A DNA stretch of 64,000 nt from Voacanga thouarsii. Lineage: Eukaryota; Streptophyta; Magnoliopsida; Gentianales; Apocynaceae. The DNA lies in contig JANUWF010001701.1 in assembly GCA_026120185.1 (NCBI GenBank), positions 248,001 through 312,000 of the forward strand, written 5' to 3'. The notes under the pieces are model-generated. The model saw only the letters and a program-made list of their open reading frames with translations, was not told where the DNA came from and made no database searches. Of this stretch, positions 1-12,764 are shown in pieces. Both the position numbers and the translations under genes were made by a program. The stretch's first letter is position 1; each line of letters starts with the position of its first letter.

Positions 1-514
1 TTTTCAAAATGAGACTTGCAATTAGAAACTATATTTTTTTCAATATGCCAAAAACACAACAAATTCACAGTTGTAGGAAATATCACTTGAATGGCTTTCA
101 TCAATACTAATTCTTTATCAGTGACAATAACAAGAGGTTGATGCTCTGAACCAAGAATTTTACTAAATGCACTTAATGCCTATTCATAGTCTTCCAACAC
201 TTTATTCCTCAAAAAAATTAAGTACAAACAAATGAAGTGTTGAAACTTGTAATCCCAATTATTTGAAGCAAAGGCATTTTATACATGTTGATCTTATAAG
301 TACAATCCATAACAAACACAGTTGAATAACTTCTACTCAATTTGATGGACATAGGATGAGCAAAGAATATGTGAGTTAAATGACCCTTTTCATCTTGCTT
401 GACATCAAACGTAAATCCAGCCTTACCAAGTTCTTCAAATAAAACTTGAATTACAGACCGTCCATCGAGGTATTCTTTCACTATTTTTTGTTTCATGTCA
501 CGCACACACACACA

Positions 515-559
<45 letters not shown>

Positions 560-1015
560 CTTGCCATCACTTGAAGACCCGGATCCTTTGACAAAAAGAT
601 GAAAGAATTTGTCGAGGTGCAACACCAGATTTGGTCATTTCATCAATACTTGTAATATCTTCTTTCGATAAAGCACAAGTTGTAGGGTGTCCAGACAAAT
701 CTCCATAAGCTTCATTATTATGCATGTTGTTTTGAATTGCAATTTTCCAAAATCCATCTTCTTGTCTCTTGCCTTAAATTTTGAATGGATAATTGATAAG
801 GCGAGTGCTTGTATTCTTCTATCACTATTCAATAGGAACCTTAAGCTTGTCGTGATATTGGCCTCCTCGATCACAACCAATTATAACATATTTGCCTTTC
901 TTGAATTTTTTATTGACAAAATATAGCCTTGATCAACATAAAAATTCTTTATGCTATGTACAAGGTCATCTTTACTTTTAAATCTAGTATCAAGTAGTTG
1001 AAGATCATTCGCATG
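1..1015 (-). pseudogene. Decayed MULE (Mutator-like) transposase, cut by the window edge
   Basis: Reverse-strand reading shows the ordered landmarks of a plant MULE/FAR1-type transposase. An N-terminal stretch is at about 1015-930 ([16 protein letters not shown]). The first DDE-domain block is at about 350-260 (VFVMDCTYKINMYKMPLLQI). The second acidic block and following His motif are at about 150-20 (VIVTDKELVLMKAI, then LLCFWHIEKNI). The rest of the catalytic domain lies beyond base 1. It is a pseudogene: the frame is broken several times, a conserved Trp codon is TAG near 165, and a (CA)n microsatellite at 501-558 inserts a Cys-Val run. No terminal inverted repeats were recognised. A domesticated FAR1-like gene is excluded by the breaks; family assignment is firm, subfamily is not. 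Confidence 0.8.
501..558. repeat. (CA)n microsatellite inside the transposase remnant
   Basis: Near-perfect CA dinucleotide run with two CG interruptions. In the transposase reading frame it translates as alternating Cys and Val, which is not part of the protein family. Confidence 0.95.
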
Positions 1016-3174
1016 ATTAACCAATCCTTATTAATCATTCATATATACAATAAACAAAAAGATATTGTCAAAATAATATCTACAATTAGTTTATTTTTAT
1101 TGACTAAATAAATGTATTAATGGTGCCACAACAAGCAATAGTAACACAAAAATAATGCCAAATCTACACTATCACAATAATCTGGAAACACAATCAACCA
1201 CAAATAGGCATATGGGGTAAAAGAGATTTTCTCTATAATCCAAAAGTCTCAAAAGGCTATATCAATAGTCTCAAGATATATCTTCACACTTAAAAACATA
1301 ATTTTTTTTCTTTCTTATAAGGGTCTAAGGAAAATTAAGAAATATATAACAAACTATTAGAAAAAATTAGCCTAATATCATTTTTTATATCTAAATTTTA
1401 TGTGTATCAGAATACACATGGCACATATTATTTATTATAGCGGCCATTATAATAGTTATTGAAAAACCTTACAGATGGGTGAATAAGGTTTTTGACAAAC
1501 AAATACAAATTAAAAATTTTGATGCCTTCTTAAAAAAGAACAAATCAAATGGCAGAGATGCTTCGCGACTTTAAGAGTGCAGACATGGGTCTTTTTAAAT
1601 CAGCACAGAATGATAAGACAATAGTATGAAATAAAGATGGGTAGTTGAGGGATTAAGGACAAGTTTACTTTAGAATGAAAATGTCATAAATAAGCTACTG
1701 ATTTTAGAAGAAAAAATATAACATTTAAGATTTGAAGATAGTGAAAAATGCAGTGAAGAAATTTTGGCAAATAGCACAAGAAAAGACTCAAGGATTTATA
1801 GTAGTTTGATTCTTAAATGATCTACATCCACTACTTTAAGTTCTCACCTAAGGATTTTAACACCACTCACTAAGAACCTTTTTACAAATCAATGGCGGTA
1901 GGTAAAACAAATCTTACATAAGAGGATTATCACTCTTAGTCACCCAACCTCTTTAAACACAATAATCAAGGCTCACCCCAATTGGGTTTTACCTCCTTAA
2001 CCTTGATACAAAGTGGATTTAAAAGAGACTACAAAGAAGATCACAGATTGAGCAGAATATGAACTACTAAGCACCAACACCTTTTACCCTTGGAACAATT
2101 TTATTTCACTTTGAAGCACAAATGAAAGAGAGATTTTTGTATTCTAAAGTGTAAGAGTTTTTCTGAGAAAGATAGCACAAAAATTTACTTCAAAATCGAG
2201 TTCTAAAAGCTTTTATAGGAGCCAAACCCGAAGTCTCAATGGTTAGTAACGGCTAGTTGCTTTCTGTCAGGATCTTCAGGATTTTGGATTCACAAAATAG
2301 AAGGATGTCCGTCCAAAAATGAGTCCAAAACGGTACTGTAGCTAAAAGATATATTTTGAAAAACATGCTACATATAATTGGATGCAGTTTTGGATTTAAG
2401 AGTCCATACAAAACTATTTCAGCCGAAAATTTAGATTTAGAAATATTCTTTTCTTTTAAAATCATTTTTAGTGCTTCAAGGTAACATAAAAACTAATCAT
2501 AAGGTAAAGAGATATAAGAATTTACAATTAATACTTTAACAACGATTCCTAATCTATAATTCTTTCACAAAGGCTTCATGGTCTGCAGGCTCTTAAGATG
2601 ACGTTATACTTGATCAATCACTCCTTTGGGTTCCATTTACTTAAGAGCTGCTTAGCAGTATTATTTGCACGCTTTGAAAGAATTAAGATCAAACATGTTC
2701 TATCATATGTAGATCACACAAATTAGTCCTCATCAATATTTGTCATAAGTCAAAACACAAGAGAATACCCTTACGGCTAATAGTTATTTTGTCTTGAATG
2801 AGCTTTCTTTCTCATAAATTTTGTTCTCAATTTTTTTTTTTTATCTAGTTGTAACTACATTGATAGTTGATACAACAGGAAAAAAAAAAGTTGACACAAA
2901 ATTAGATGCAGTAAATAGCTTAATATATTAAAACTAAAACAAAAAAATAGAGTTTAGAGGTAAAAGTAAACTTCACCTTGATATGGAGTGAATATAGAAT
3001 TTTTTTGTGTGGAGTAAAGGTTTAACCAAGTAGCCACTTAACGATGAAAATTACAGTAACCAAGTAGCCATTGGATGGATGAAAATTATGGAAGATGAAA
3101 AAGGTGGAGAAGGTGGGGACAAAAAATTCATATGAGAGAGAATGAGATATAAGAGAAAAGAGAGAGAAAATTAG

Positions 3175-3176
<2 letters not shown>

Positions 3177-3224
<48 letters not shown>
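3177..3224. repeat. (GA)n microsatellite
   Basis: About 24 uninterrupted GA units, inside a longer purine-rich strand from about 3100 to 3320. Confidence 0.95.
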
Positions 3225-3229
<5 letters not shown>

Positions 3230-3969
3230 GGGAAGAGAGGAGAGAGAAGATTTCTAATTACGTAGGAGTAGGAGTAGGAAAGAAATAAGAGAGAGGACAG
3301 AGGAGAGAGACGTGAATTATGGAAGAAATAGATATGTAAAATGTATGGATGAATACTTCAATTGACCAAAGAAGGACAAATGTGTCATTTGAGCAAAAAT
3401 TGCTCTGCAATATTGTCAGTGTATATATATATAGAGAGAGAGAGTTAAATTCATACCTGTAAAACCTAAATTCAAACTACTAAATTATTTTGTATGATCA
3501 TTACTACACTTTGATTGTTCTATCCTCAAAGTATTAATTTTTTAATCCCTATACTATCATTTTAATTAGAAAAAAACATGTATTGACTCTTAAATTCCTA
3601 AACTCTTGAAATATCTACTCTATTTTAATCTCATTCAAATTCTACACTTCGTCAAGTCATAAAGGAACAATATGTGGGGCGAGTTCTAGAAATCTCTTCA
3701 AATTTCTCAACTTTTTAGAAACATAATTAATGTAATATTTATATGAAGAAAAATAAGGTAGATGAACCGAGACTGCAAATAGAGTAAAAAATATTGAAAT
3801 ATTATACTTTTCCTATTAGATTTTTTTTTTTAATCAAAGATATAGTTTATGAATTAAAAAAATAATAGTTTGAGAATAGAAGAGTCAAAGAATAATAATG
3901 ACTACATAAATTAATTATAATTTAAAAATAGATTTAAGTTCTAAAAGTATAGATTTAACTCCTCTCTCC

Positions 3970-3982
3970 CTCTCTCTCTCTC

Positions 3983-4017
<35 letters not shown>
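3970..4017. repeat. (CT)n(TA)5(GA)n palindromic microsatellite
   Basis: CT units, then TATATATATA at 3983-3992, then GA units. Bases 3970-4005 form a perfect 36-base palindrome centred between 3987 and 3988; the GA arm continues to 4017. Confidence 0.95.
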
Positions 4018-4023
<6 letters not shown>

Positions 4024-6451
4024 GGGGGAAAAAAAGGAAAAAGAAATAAGAAAACAAGGGAGCCAGCAAAAGCACTCTAATTCTGGAGCCAGAGCTGTCC
4101 TGTGCGCTCCTAGTATCCAATAATGTATACCTTGAGCCTTGGGTTTTCAAAAAGTGGATCTTAAAACCCAACATAGATTTTGTTGGGCTCTCTCATCATT
4201 CCTAGTATGATCCATATGCAATTTACTTGGTGCCCACTATTTGGCATTGCTATTGCGATTCAGGTCCCTCGCCGTCGAGTCCTAAACCCAATAGTCCTTA
4301 CCTACCCCTCGACAACCGGGTCTTGAATTGTTTCATCATCTACATTTTAGGAATCAAAGTGTTGATGTAACTGGAGTTTCAGCTCCTAGATTTGTCAATT
4401 TATGATAATTTTTTTGGGTCGAACAACAGCTAACAAATAATTTATTATTTACATAGTTGGGACACTCGGTCAAATTGATAACTCATAAAAATTGTTAAAA
4501 AAATTATTACCATTGCAATTCTTAGACAAATTATCTTCCCCATAACTTTCATGAACAGAATCTTAAGTGAACCTAACTTATAAATGCATCATGATGAAAA
4601 CTCTTGTGCTTTTCTAGGTAAGAATGGTAATTTTCTCAATTAAATCGAGAATTTGACCCGACTTATTATAATAAAATTTTCATCTAAATAGAGATAAAAA
4701 TAGAATCGGATTTCACACATCGATTCGATTGTGAAGTTATTTATGTACGGTTTAAAATTTATTATGGTTCATATAATTTAGCTATTTAAAATTTATTTTG
4801 AAAATTTATTATTATTTTGTAAGTAGATTGTGGAGTTTATTATGGTTTATATTTTGTTGTAGTTTATATAATTCAATGCTTTGGAGTTTATTTTGAAATT
4901 TTATTATCATTTTATGAGCAAATTGTGTTGAAATTATAATTGTATTGAAATTTTAATAATAAATATATTTATTATTTTTTATAATTTTTATTTTATTTTT
5001 TAATTTTAGATTCAGTTGACCTGGGACAAAGGATTATTTTGTCTCCGGGGATCTCACGTTTTCCTGCGTGCGGAATAGGCTGGGGACTGTGGGTCCTTGG
5101 GGAAGGAGGGAGCACGGTTAAAATTTTTAGTCCTCCGTGCAATTGCGATTTCTACTTCTAGGGTATACTTTTCCAAGTTACATATATGAACATGATAAAA
5201 TGCCACATTTAGATGCTGAAAATTTACTATTTACTTTATTACAAAGAGAAATGGAAATGAATTCTTTATGCATACTCGGCCATCATCAATTTTATATTAA
5301 AAAATTATAATTAATTTTACGAACAATAGTTTATGATAAATCATTTCAAAGACGGATTTAGGAGGCGGGGTGGCGCCACTCTTAAATTTTTAAAATTTTA
5401 TTTCTTTAAAAAAATATAATTTTTTCTTTGAAACAAAATTTCTAATTTCGTCCTGAATCATTTCAATTTAACCGTGAATGTCCAAATTTTGAAAAGAAAG
5501 CAAACAAGTTGGATTTAAAACAATTTCCCTAGCTAAAGAACACAACAAAAAGTTGCCAAAATCTCTTGAAGCTTTTCTACTTCCTTCAATATCATCATCA
5601 TTAGACACGATGAATGATAATCAAGATTTCAAATTCCTCACCCTTTTGACTCTTGAATTATTATGGGGATGCTTTAGAAGATTCTGGCCCATTGCGTGCT
5701 TAGAAAAAGTTTTGCACTTTCTTTTGAAGCCATTGGCTTCATATTTGTAGTGACCAATACCACACGTGTCTAGGATTTGCTAAAAGATGGCGTGCACCAC
5801 TTAATTTTGACGGGTGATGGTAAGCTGATGAAATCCTTATTGGGGTTTGCTTTAGAAAAGATAGCCATAATCCTTTCCTTGTAGGGTAGGACTGCGATCC
5901 CCACAAACTTGTGAGCCTCTTTTTCTTTGTTGCTAAGGTAGTCAACGTGGCTACTGAGAAGAAATGAGGGAAATTTTTTATTTTATTTTAAAATAATTGT
6001 TATTACTATAGAAATTATAGAAATTAAATTATAACGTTTATGAAAATTTTAAATTAAAAAATTATTCTTATTGAAAATTAAAATTTTATTTTGAAATTTA
6101 AAAATCAATTAAGATTATAGTTTAATGAAATAATAAATAATAAGGATATCGTTAAAAAATAATAACAAATACATTATTAATTTTACAAAATAACAAATAA
6201 TTTAAAATATAAAAAGTCCGTTTGAAATGGTGAGAATATTAATGATAGAGTATTTGACCCCAAGAGTCTGGATAATTAGCAAATTAAGTGTTTTTTTCTC
6301 TTTTTAATCATTTCCTCCAAATAAAAAGGTGCTTTTTATTTATTTGAATTGTCAGTGTTAGTTTTAAATCTACTACTTAATAAGTAATATAAAAGTTCAA
6401 GCATCCTACTTACCCCAATTAGTAAAGGGTTGACAAGAACAAGATTATGAA

Positions 6452-6459
<8 letters not shown>

Positions 6460-6495
<36 letters not shown>
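6460..6495. repeat. (CT)n microsatellite
   Basis: About 18 CT units without interruption. Confidence 0.95.
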
Positions 6496-6496
<1 letters not shown>

Positions 6497-9400
6497 ATTA
6501 TTGGCTGTCAATACAAAGTGTAAAATGTAAATCAGTAGAATATTCACATAGATCTACAAAAAATGAACTTAAAAAAAAAAAAATTTGTACAGAAGCATTA
6601 AGTTACTCGAGCATAGTAGAATCAATAAAATGCAGCCTAAAGATTTGATCGGGTTGAAAGATGAGTAAAATTTTTTTCTGTACAATTTACCTTTTCATAT
6701 AATTTACGTGTAATATTATTTTATTTTGTATAATTCATATAAAGTTTACATGCAATACAACTTACCTCTTTATATAGTTTGCATACTGTTTACATGAAAT
6801 AAGTTTACTCGCTCTTAAATAGTGGTTAAAAGTTTCAGAAAATTTTAAAAATAAAAAAGTATAATTGACTAATACGTGTAGGTGTAATTAAATGTCAAAA
6901 TTTATATATATTGCATAAAACACATAAATTTCAAATTTTTTAGAGGGAGAGAGGCGGCAAGAAACCTTTATGCACACCGACTTCTCCACCGGCTGAGGTG
7001 CAAGGCGACGGAAGGAGGAAAAGAATAATGGGAAAGAAAAAGGACTCCGAGGGATCCTCAAAGGCTTGCCCTAGTAGACAAAAAGCTTTCACCTAATAAA
7101 GCAAAAGAAAGAAAATGAATCCATTGAAAAATGGGAAAGAAAAGCAAAGTGTTAAGACTTAAAACACTAAGGGGCATGGAAGCTTTGCCTTTATGCATTT
7201 GATTTCGTAATTTGCAAAAACAATAGTAATAATTTTTGCTAAGATTGAGACATTAAGTGTACCATAATCTTATTACAAAAGTGACAATTGACGTTTAACT
7301 TAACTACTACTACACCAACCTTTTTCTTCCCTCGTTCAATCCCCGCTAAAAGCTAGAAACTTATCATCATATCACTTGGATTGATCTTTTGCTAAGCAGC
7401 ATTACCAAAGCCTTCTTTTTATAATGGATGTCCAAAACAATTACACTCTAGTGGTATTATAGTAATTTACAAATACATGAATTGATAATTAAATTAATTT
7501 ATAAAATTATAGTAATCGGTTTATTTCTTTAATAATAATCATTATTCAAATTGAATATTTTAAAATAAAGAGAAACTTACATACACACAAAAGATTGTTA
7601 TATTAATAATTTGATTTTAAAAATTTTAAATATTTTTTCGACTTCTTTAATATCTAAATCATTTTTTTTAAAAAAAATTAGTTCCAATCATCAGTTTCGT
7701 AATAAAGTCTGCGATTTTAATCTCATACTGACCGTATGTGATGGCAAATCCATCGTTTTAAGATCATGCAAGAGGGGTTGTGGAGGTTGGCTTTTAGAGG
7801 AAATAAAATTAGGGTAAAATTACAAATTTGCCTCTACAAAAAACTGCACATGGTGGACACGTGACTAAAACTATTAAACTCCCTTATAATATTAATTATT
7901 GGAATTAAAAATTAAAATTTAAAAAATTTAAAAAAATGATTTTTTAAAACCAACAAAATAGTTGAAAACGAATGTTACTAATTGCCCAAATCTCAAATAT
8001 AAAAACATAGAAATTTTTATCATGGCGCATCATCGTACGGTGACAAGAAATTATGATGAAATCTTAAGGACCGTTCAAACTTTAAATTTTTTCATCATCA
8101 ATAAAATTTATTGAGAATGCAAAATTACGCAACGGTCCAAAAAAAAAATTCCAGTGGAAAGACAGAAATGACGTGATTTGGTACATCCTTGAATTCATGA
8201 AAGCAGTCCCCTTCACATGTAAGGGACAATTTTACCACTGCCATAGTCAAACACTTGAATATATGCATAGAATGGCATCTAAGAATAGAAGAATTTGATA
8301 GTACTTTGATGCAAAATCACAGGCAATTCGGGTCGAAATTTCCTTTTCATTTAATTGCTTGAAATTTGTCGGGCAACTAACGACAAAATAATTTTAAAAA
8401 TATAAAATGTCACGTTCATAATTAAAATTTTTTATCTTTTTTATCTCTTAAAAGAATTACGTAAAAATTTATTTTATTTTAAATCGTACTTTCAATGTTA
8501 ACATAAATATTTGATTTATAGACTTTTCAATGTTGGTGTAGATTGAAATTTTGCTCATGTTTATATGTCTTGAAACTTTGAGACATTGTTGATTGCAACT
8601 CAACGGCCAAGGATAGTAAATAGAAAAGTCTTGACTTCTTGGGCCATTATAGGGACCTAAACCAAGTAAAAGTCCTCCCTTCTATTGTCTCATATGTGAA
8701 AAAAAAGGGGGAGAATAATGTGTCGTTGTAATAATATAGGGTTATAAATTATTTTTTTAAAAGTTTTATGAATATGACTTTTGATACGTTATAAGTTTGA
8801 CGATTCAAACATTGAAATTTATTTTATACAAATTGGATTTTCATGCTGAAAGTATTCTCAATTCACGACTAATTCAATCTACTTTTCTTAAATCGTGTAT
8901 ATAAAATATCTGTACTCTTCATAGATAAGATATTCATTTTATAATTTACGACAAATTTAATTTGCTATTTCTAAATCTTTTTTTTTAATGCATAACATAT
9001 AACACATAATATATATATATTAAGTTTTATTGTAGTAATATATGAAAGCTAAGTGTATGTACATATTTTCCTTCAAATATTATTGATCGGTCTCAAAAGT
9101 GTATATATTTTGAAATATAATTATTTCTGAAACGAATATTGTAACAAAATAATATTGATATTCTTTTTATCCATTTGCCATTGTGACGCTTTCATTTGTT
9201 GAAATGGCAACCGTGGACCATATATTTGTGAACGTGATTCATCATGTTTGGACAAACGATATCCTACTTGGGGTTGAACACATTATATTTTCACTTTTTA
9301 TTTTCTGATAACGGTTATATACTCATAACACATTGTATTTTCTCTTTTATATTAATGATGGAGCCACATATTTAATAATATTTTATTAAATTTTAACAAA

Positions 9401-12400
9401 TTCATCTCAATTCAATTCTTATCTAAATACAATTTTATTTTTCTTTTTATTTAATTATTGCTTGATAAAGAAAATGTAGCAAAAGTTGTTCCACGAGATG
9501 GAAAGAAATATCATAACATGGCACAAATTTTGGTGGAATCATTAAGCATCACAATATTTTGTCTCATAGCTTCGGATTCTTCCAAAATTATTACAGTAAT
9601 TTGCAGTCACACACGGGTGTAAGAAAAAGGTGATGAATAATTGTGCCACCACACAACACGTTAAACATGCAATTTATCATGGTTGGGTCAGTGTCCTAAT
9701 CATCTTTTGATGCTCTAAAAATAAAATTTCATAGTCTTATTTAAATAATAATACTCTTGTTACACATATTAAGAAAATTTTAAAATCTATAAAATTTGTA
9801 AAAAAAAAAAAAGATTGAATTATTCTCATTAGAGAATGTAACATAGTTTTAAAACTTGAAAATTAATTAATTTTATGATTTAGTAAAATAATAAAATAAC
9901 GCGGGTACAGTTAAAAATAAAATAATTAATATATATTTTATTTCAAAAAATAATAAAAAAAATTGAATAAAAATATCTAAAAATAACAGATATTTTAAAA
10001 TAAATAGAATAAATAATAATCTAAAAAATAACTAACTTATAATTTAACAAATTTAAAACGAAAATAATCAGTAAACTAATCTTTTGATATTTTTTAAGGC
10101 TTATTTGGGATCATTATCCTTCTTTGTGCTATTAAGAAAAATCCAAGATGGCCAAAGATATTTTTTCTTTGTAGAAACAGCCTATTCTTGTGAGTAAGGA
10201 AGCTTTTTGTACCAACTAACAAAAACACAACTAATGAATGACAATCCAAAATGATGGAGGACTATGGACATGAGTAGCAATGAGGATTACAAAATTAAAC
10301 CATGAAGAATGGTAAGTCAATCTTGCTTTCCTCAAATAGACCACTATGGAACAGCTTCATTGGTGTGGGATTAAGAATATTGTTACAAAGTTGATATATT
10401 TTTCCATTATGAGTTTGGTGGATTGTTTGGGCACAACATGCAAATTAATGATTTTACTTATTTGAATGAATGATTAGTAGAGAATTGGTACATTTGCATT
10501 CATACTCTGAGGATTCTTCATTAAGGAAGTTCCAAACAAACTATTTGGTAGGAAGGGCTCCAACAACAAATAAGTAAGTTTATTTCGTTGATTATTTTTA
10601 TTTAAATATATATATTTATGTAAATGATTCTATTTCCGTCTCTCTCTTTAATATATATTTATACATACATAGATACATATACACACACTCTATACTAATT
10701 TTGTTCATCTTAATTTATTTATATTTAATAAAAGGTATAACATAGAATATGCGTAAATTCTTATATAGGTATTATTAAGATAATTGATAGTTTTATAAGT
10801 ATATTTCAAAATTATAAGTTCTCCCAATGAGAATTAATTATAATGAAAATTTAGATTACTATAACTTGTAATACATATAACAGTATCAAACTCAAGTTGG
10901 ATTTAATTTTTTTTTTTTATATCAGACTTGATTTAAATATTTTTACCACTTTTTGAATAAATCAAAAATTGAAATCACATTTTTAAAATAAAAAATTTTA
11001 AATATTCAATCATTAAATTGAACAAAGTAGAAGAGTCTTCTCCAAAGTCCCAAACCAGGAGCCATTAATAAATGGTAAATTCGGATCAAGATCTTCCTCT
11101 TTCGACAAGAGAGGCTCCACTTCCAACTGAAAGTCTATAACCTAACGACTTCCTCTTTTAAAATAATAATAAAAAAAAAGGGATCAAATCAATTGCACTT
11201 TTTCAACTCATAAATAAATAAAAAGGAAAAACTATAAGGGCTCTCACATTTGATTCCATTTACAGCTAAGTCAAAATTGGCTTTATGCACCAACTCTCGC
11301 CTTCGACATTTGGACATTTGCCAATATCCAAAAGCGCCCCCCATGCCCGTATTGATTATTATTATTTTTAAATATAATAAGTAAATATAAAAAAGGAAAA
11401 AAAAAGACATAAGTATTTTTTTTTCCAGCTTTTAATGTATGGACTTATATTGAAGAATTTCATGAAAATGTTGCAGATGCAATGACAAAAGTATACTGGC
11501 CTCTAAAGAACAAGAAAAGAGTATGATAGACAAGTGACAAGGGACACGTGGAGGGAGAATTTTCCAGCTTTTTTGGATAGTATCACACACCCCAAAAAAA
11601 AAAAAAAAAAAAATCCTTTGATTTTTCTTCCACCAATGCCTAGTTTAAAAGATAATAGGAAAGGGTTCGAGTGATACTTGAAAATTGATCTCTTTATTTA
11701 TTTTTTTGATAATGAAAGTTCTCAACTCCAAATGAAAGGGTGTTTTTTAGAAAAGTTTAAAAGATCATGTATTTGTTACTTATTTCTATTTGTTAGATTA
11801 GCTTTATACTTAAATTGCCGTTTGTGGTTTGATTTAAAGGTAGTATACTATGATCTTTTAGAGTTTTTTCCATAAATTTAAAAAAAAAGAGAAGTATATT
11901 ATTCTTACAATTTTGATCGAATAAAGGAAAATTTTAACTAACTATATAATTACGAATTATTTTTATTTTAAAATTTATCGAGAATTATCTGATAAAAATT
12001 CAAATAATATTAATTATAAATTTAGGATCAAGATAATAATTCACGAATTGGGTGTGTAATTCATAATTAAAGAAATTAGAAACCCAACTTGCAAATACTA
12101 ATACCAAAATCCTAACATTACAATCTTTTTAAAATAAAAAAAAACTACCAAAAAAGCAAATCCATCGGAATGCAGTGCAGTGCGGGGGCCACAGTAACAA
12201 AAACAAAACTTAAAAATGACACCGCAATCAACCACCACCTGGTGGCCCAAACGACTTAGATAAACCCAGCCCATCTACTTTGATTGCTGACACTCACCTG
12301 CGACGCCACCCCACTGCCCACCTTTTCTCTGATAATTCTCTCCCCCTGCCGGAATCCCACTCTGCCTTCGTCGTCCCACCCACATAGCATCAACAAATCT

Positions 12401-12690
12401 GAACTCCCTTCACAACCGATCTGCTGTCCCCCAGACGGGCCAGACCCACCCCCCCGCCGCCACTGTAAAGGCTCTGACCCAGAAGAGCACAACCAATAAA
12501 CAAATACATCCGTAACAAAAAACAAAAAGGAATATCTTGATATTCCCCCAACCCTCCCCACCTCAGTCGCACCGCATTTCCTCAATTTCACGGTTTCCCG
12601 CTGTCCAATACAAAGTCCAACCTTCAAGCATATGTAGGTATATGCATATACGTGATATACACAGAGAGTCTGTAATCTGTATATGGGTAT

Positions 12691-12754
12691 ATGCATGTTT
12701 ATGTGTTGTTGAATTTGGTGAAGTTTCTGGTGGAGTGAAGAAATGTTGAGGTGA
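12691..12754 (+). promoter_or_regulatory. Short upstream ORFs before the SCAI-family start codon
   Basis: Just upstream of the main ATG at 12765 there are three short ORFs: 12683-12712, 12691-12738 (15 codons) and 12743-12754 (Met-Leu-Arg-stop, ending 10 bases before the main ATG). They lie in what is probably the 5' leader, which follows a GC-rich stretch at about 12240-12600. Whether they are transcribed depends on the transcription start, which the sequence does not show. Confidence 0.4.
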
Positions 12755-12764
12755 GCGGGCAAAA

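Larger units (their letters stand above)
1016..12240. other. Long AT-rich intergenic region with microsatellites
   Basis: I see no supportable gene here; open frames are short and match no family I recognise. It holds a pair of adjacent 30-base imperfect direct repeats at about 3031-3090 (sharing aaccaagtagcca and gatgaaaatta), a GA run at 3177-3224, a TA/GA run at 3421-3444, a perfect palindrome at 3970-4005, a CT run at 6460-6495 and several A or T homopolymers. Two less AT-rich patches, about 4030-4340 and 5030-5160, could be old repeat remnants but show no readable protein. Confidence 0.6.

Noticed and set aside
2253..2465. 70-codon minus-strand frame (WTHFWTDILLFCESKILK)
   Set aside because: Looks like repeat DNA, but I could not tie it to a transposon domain or ends.
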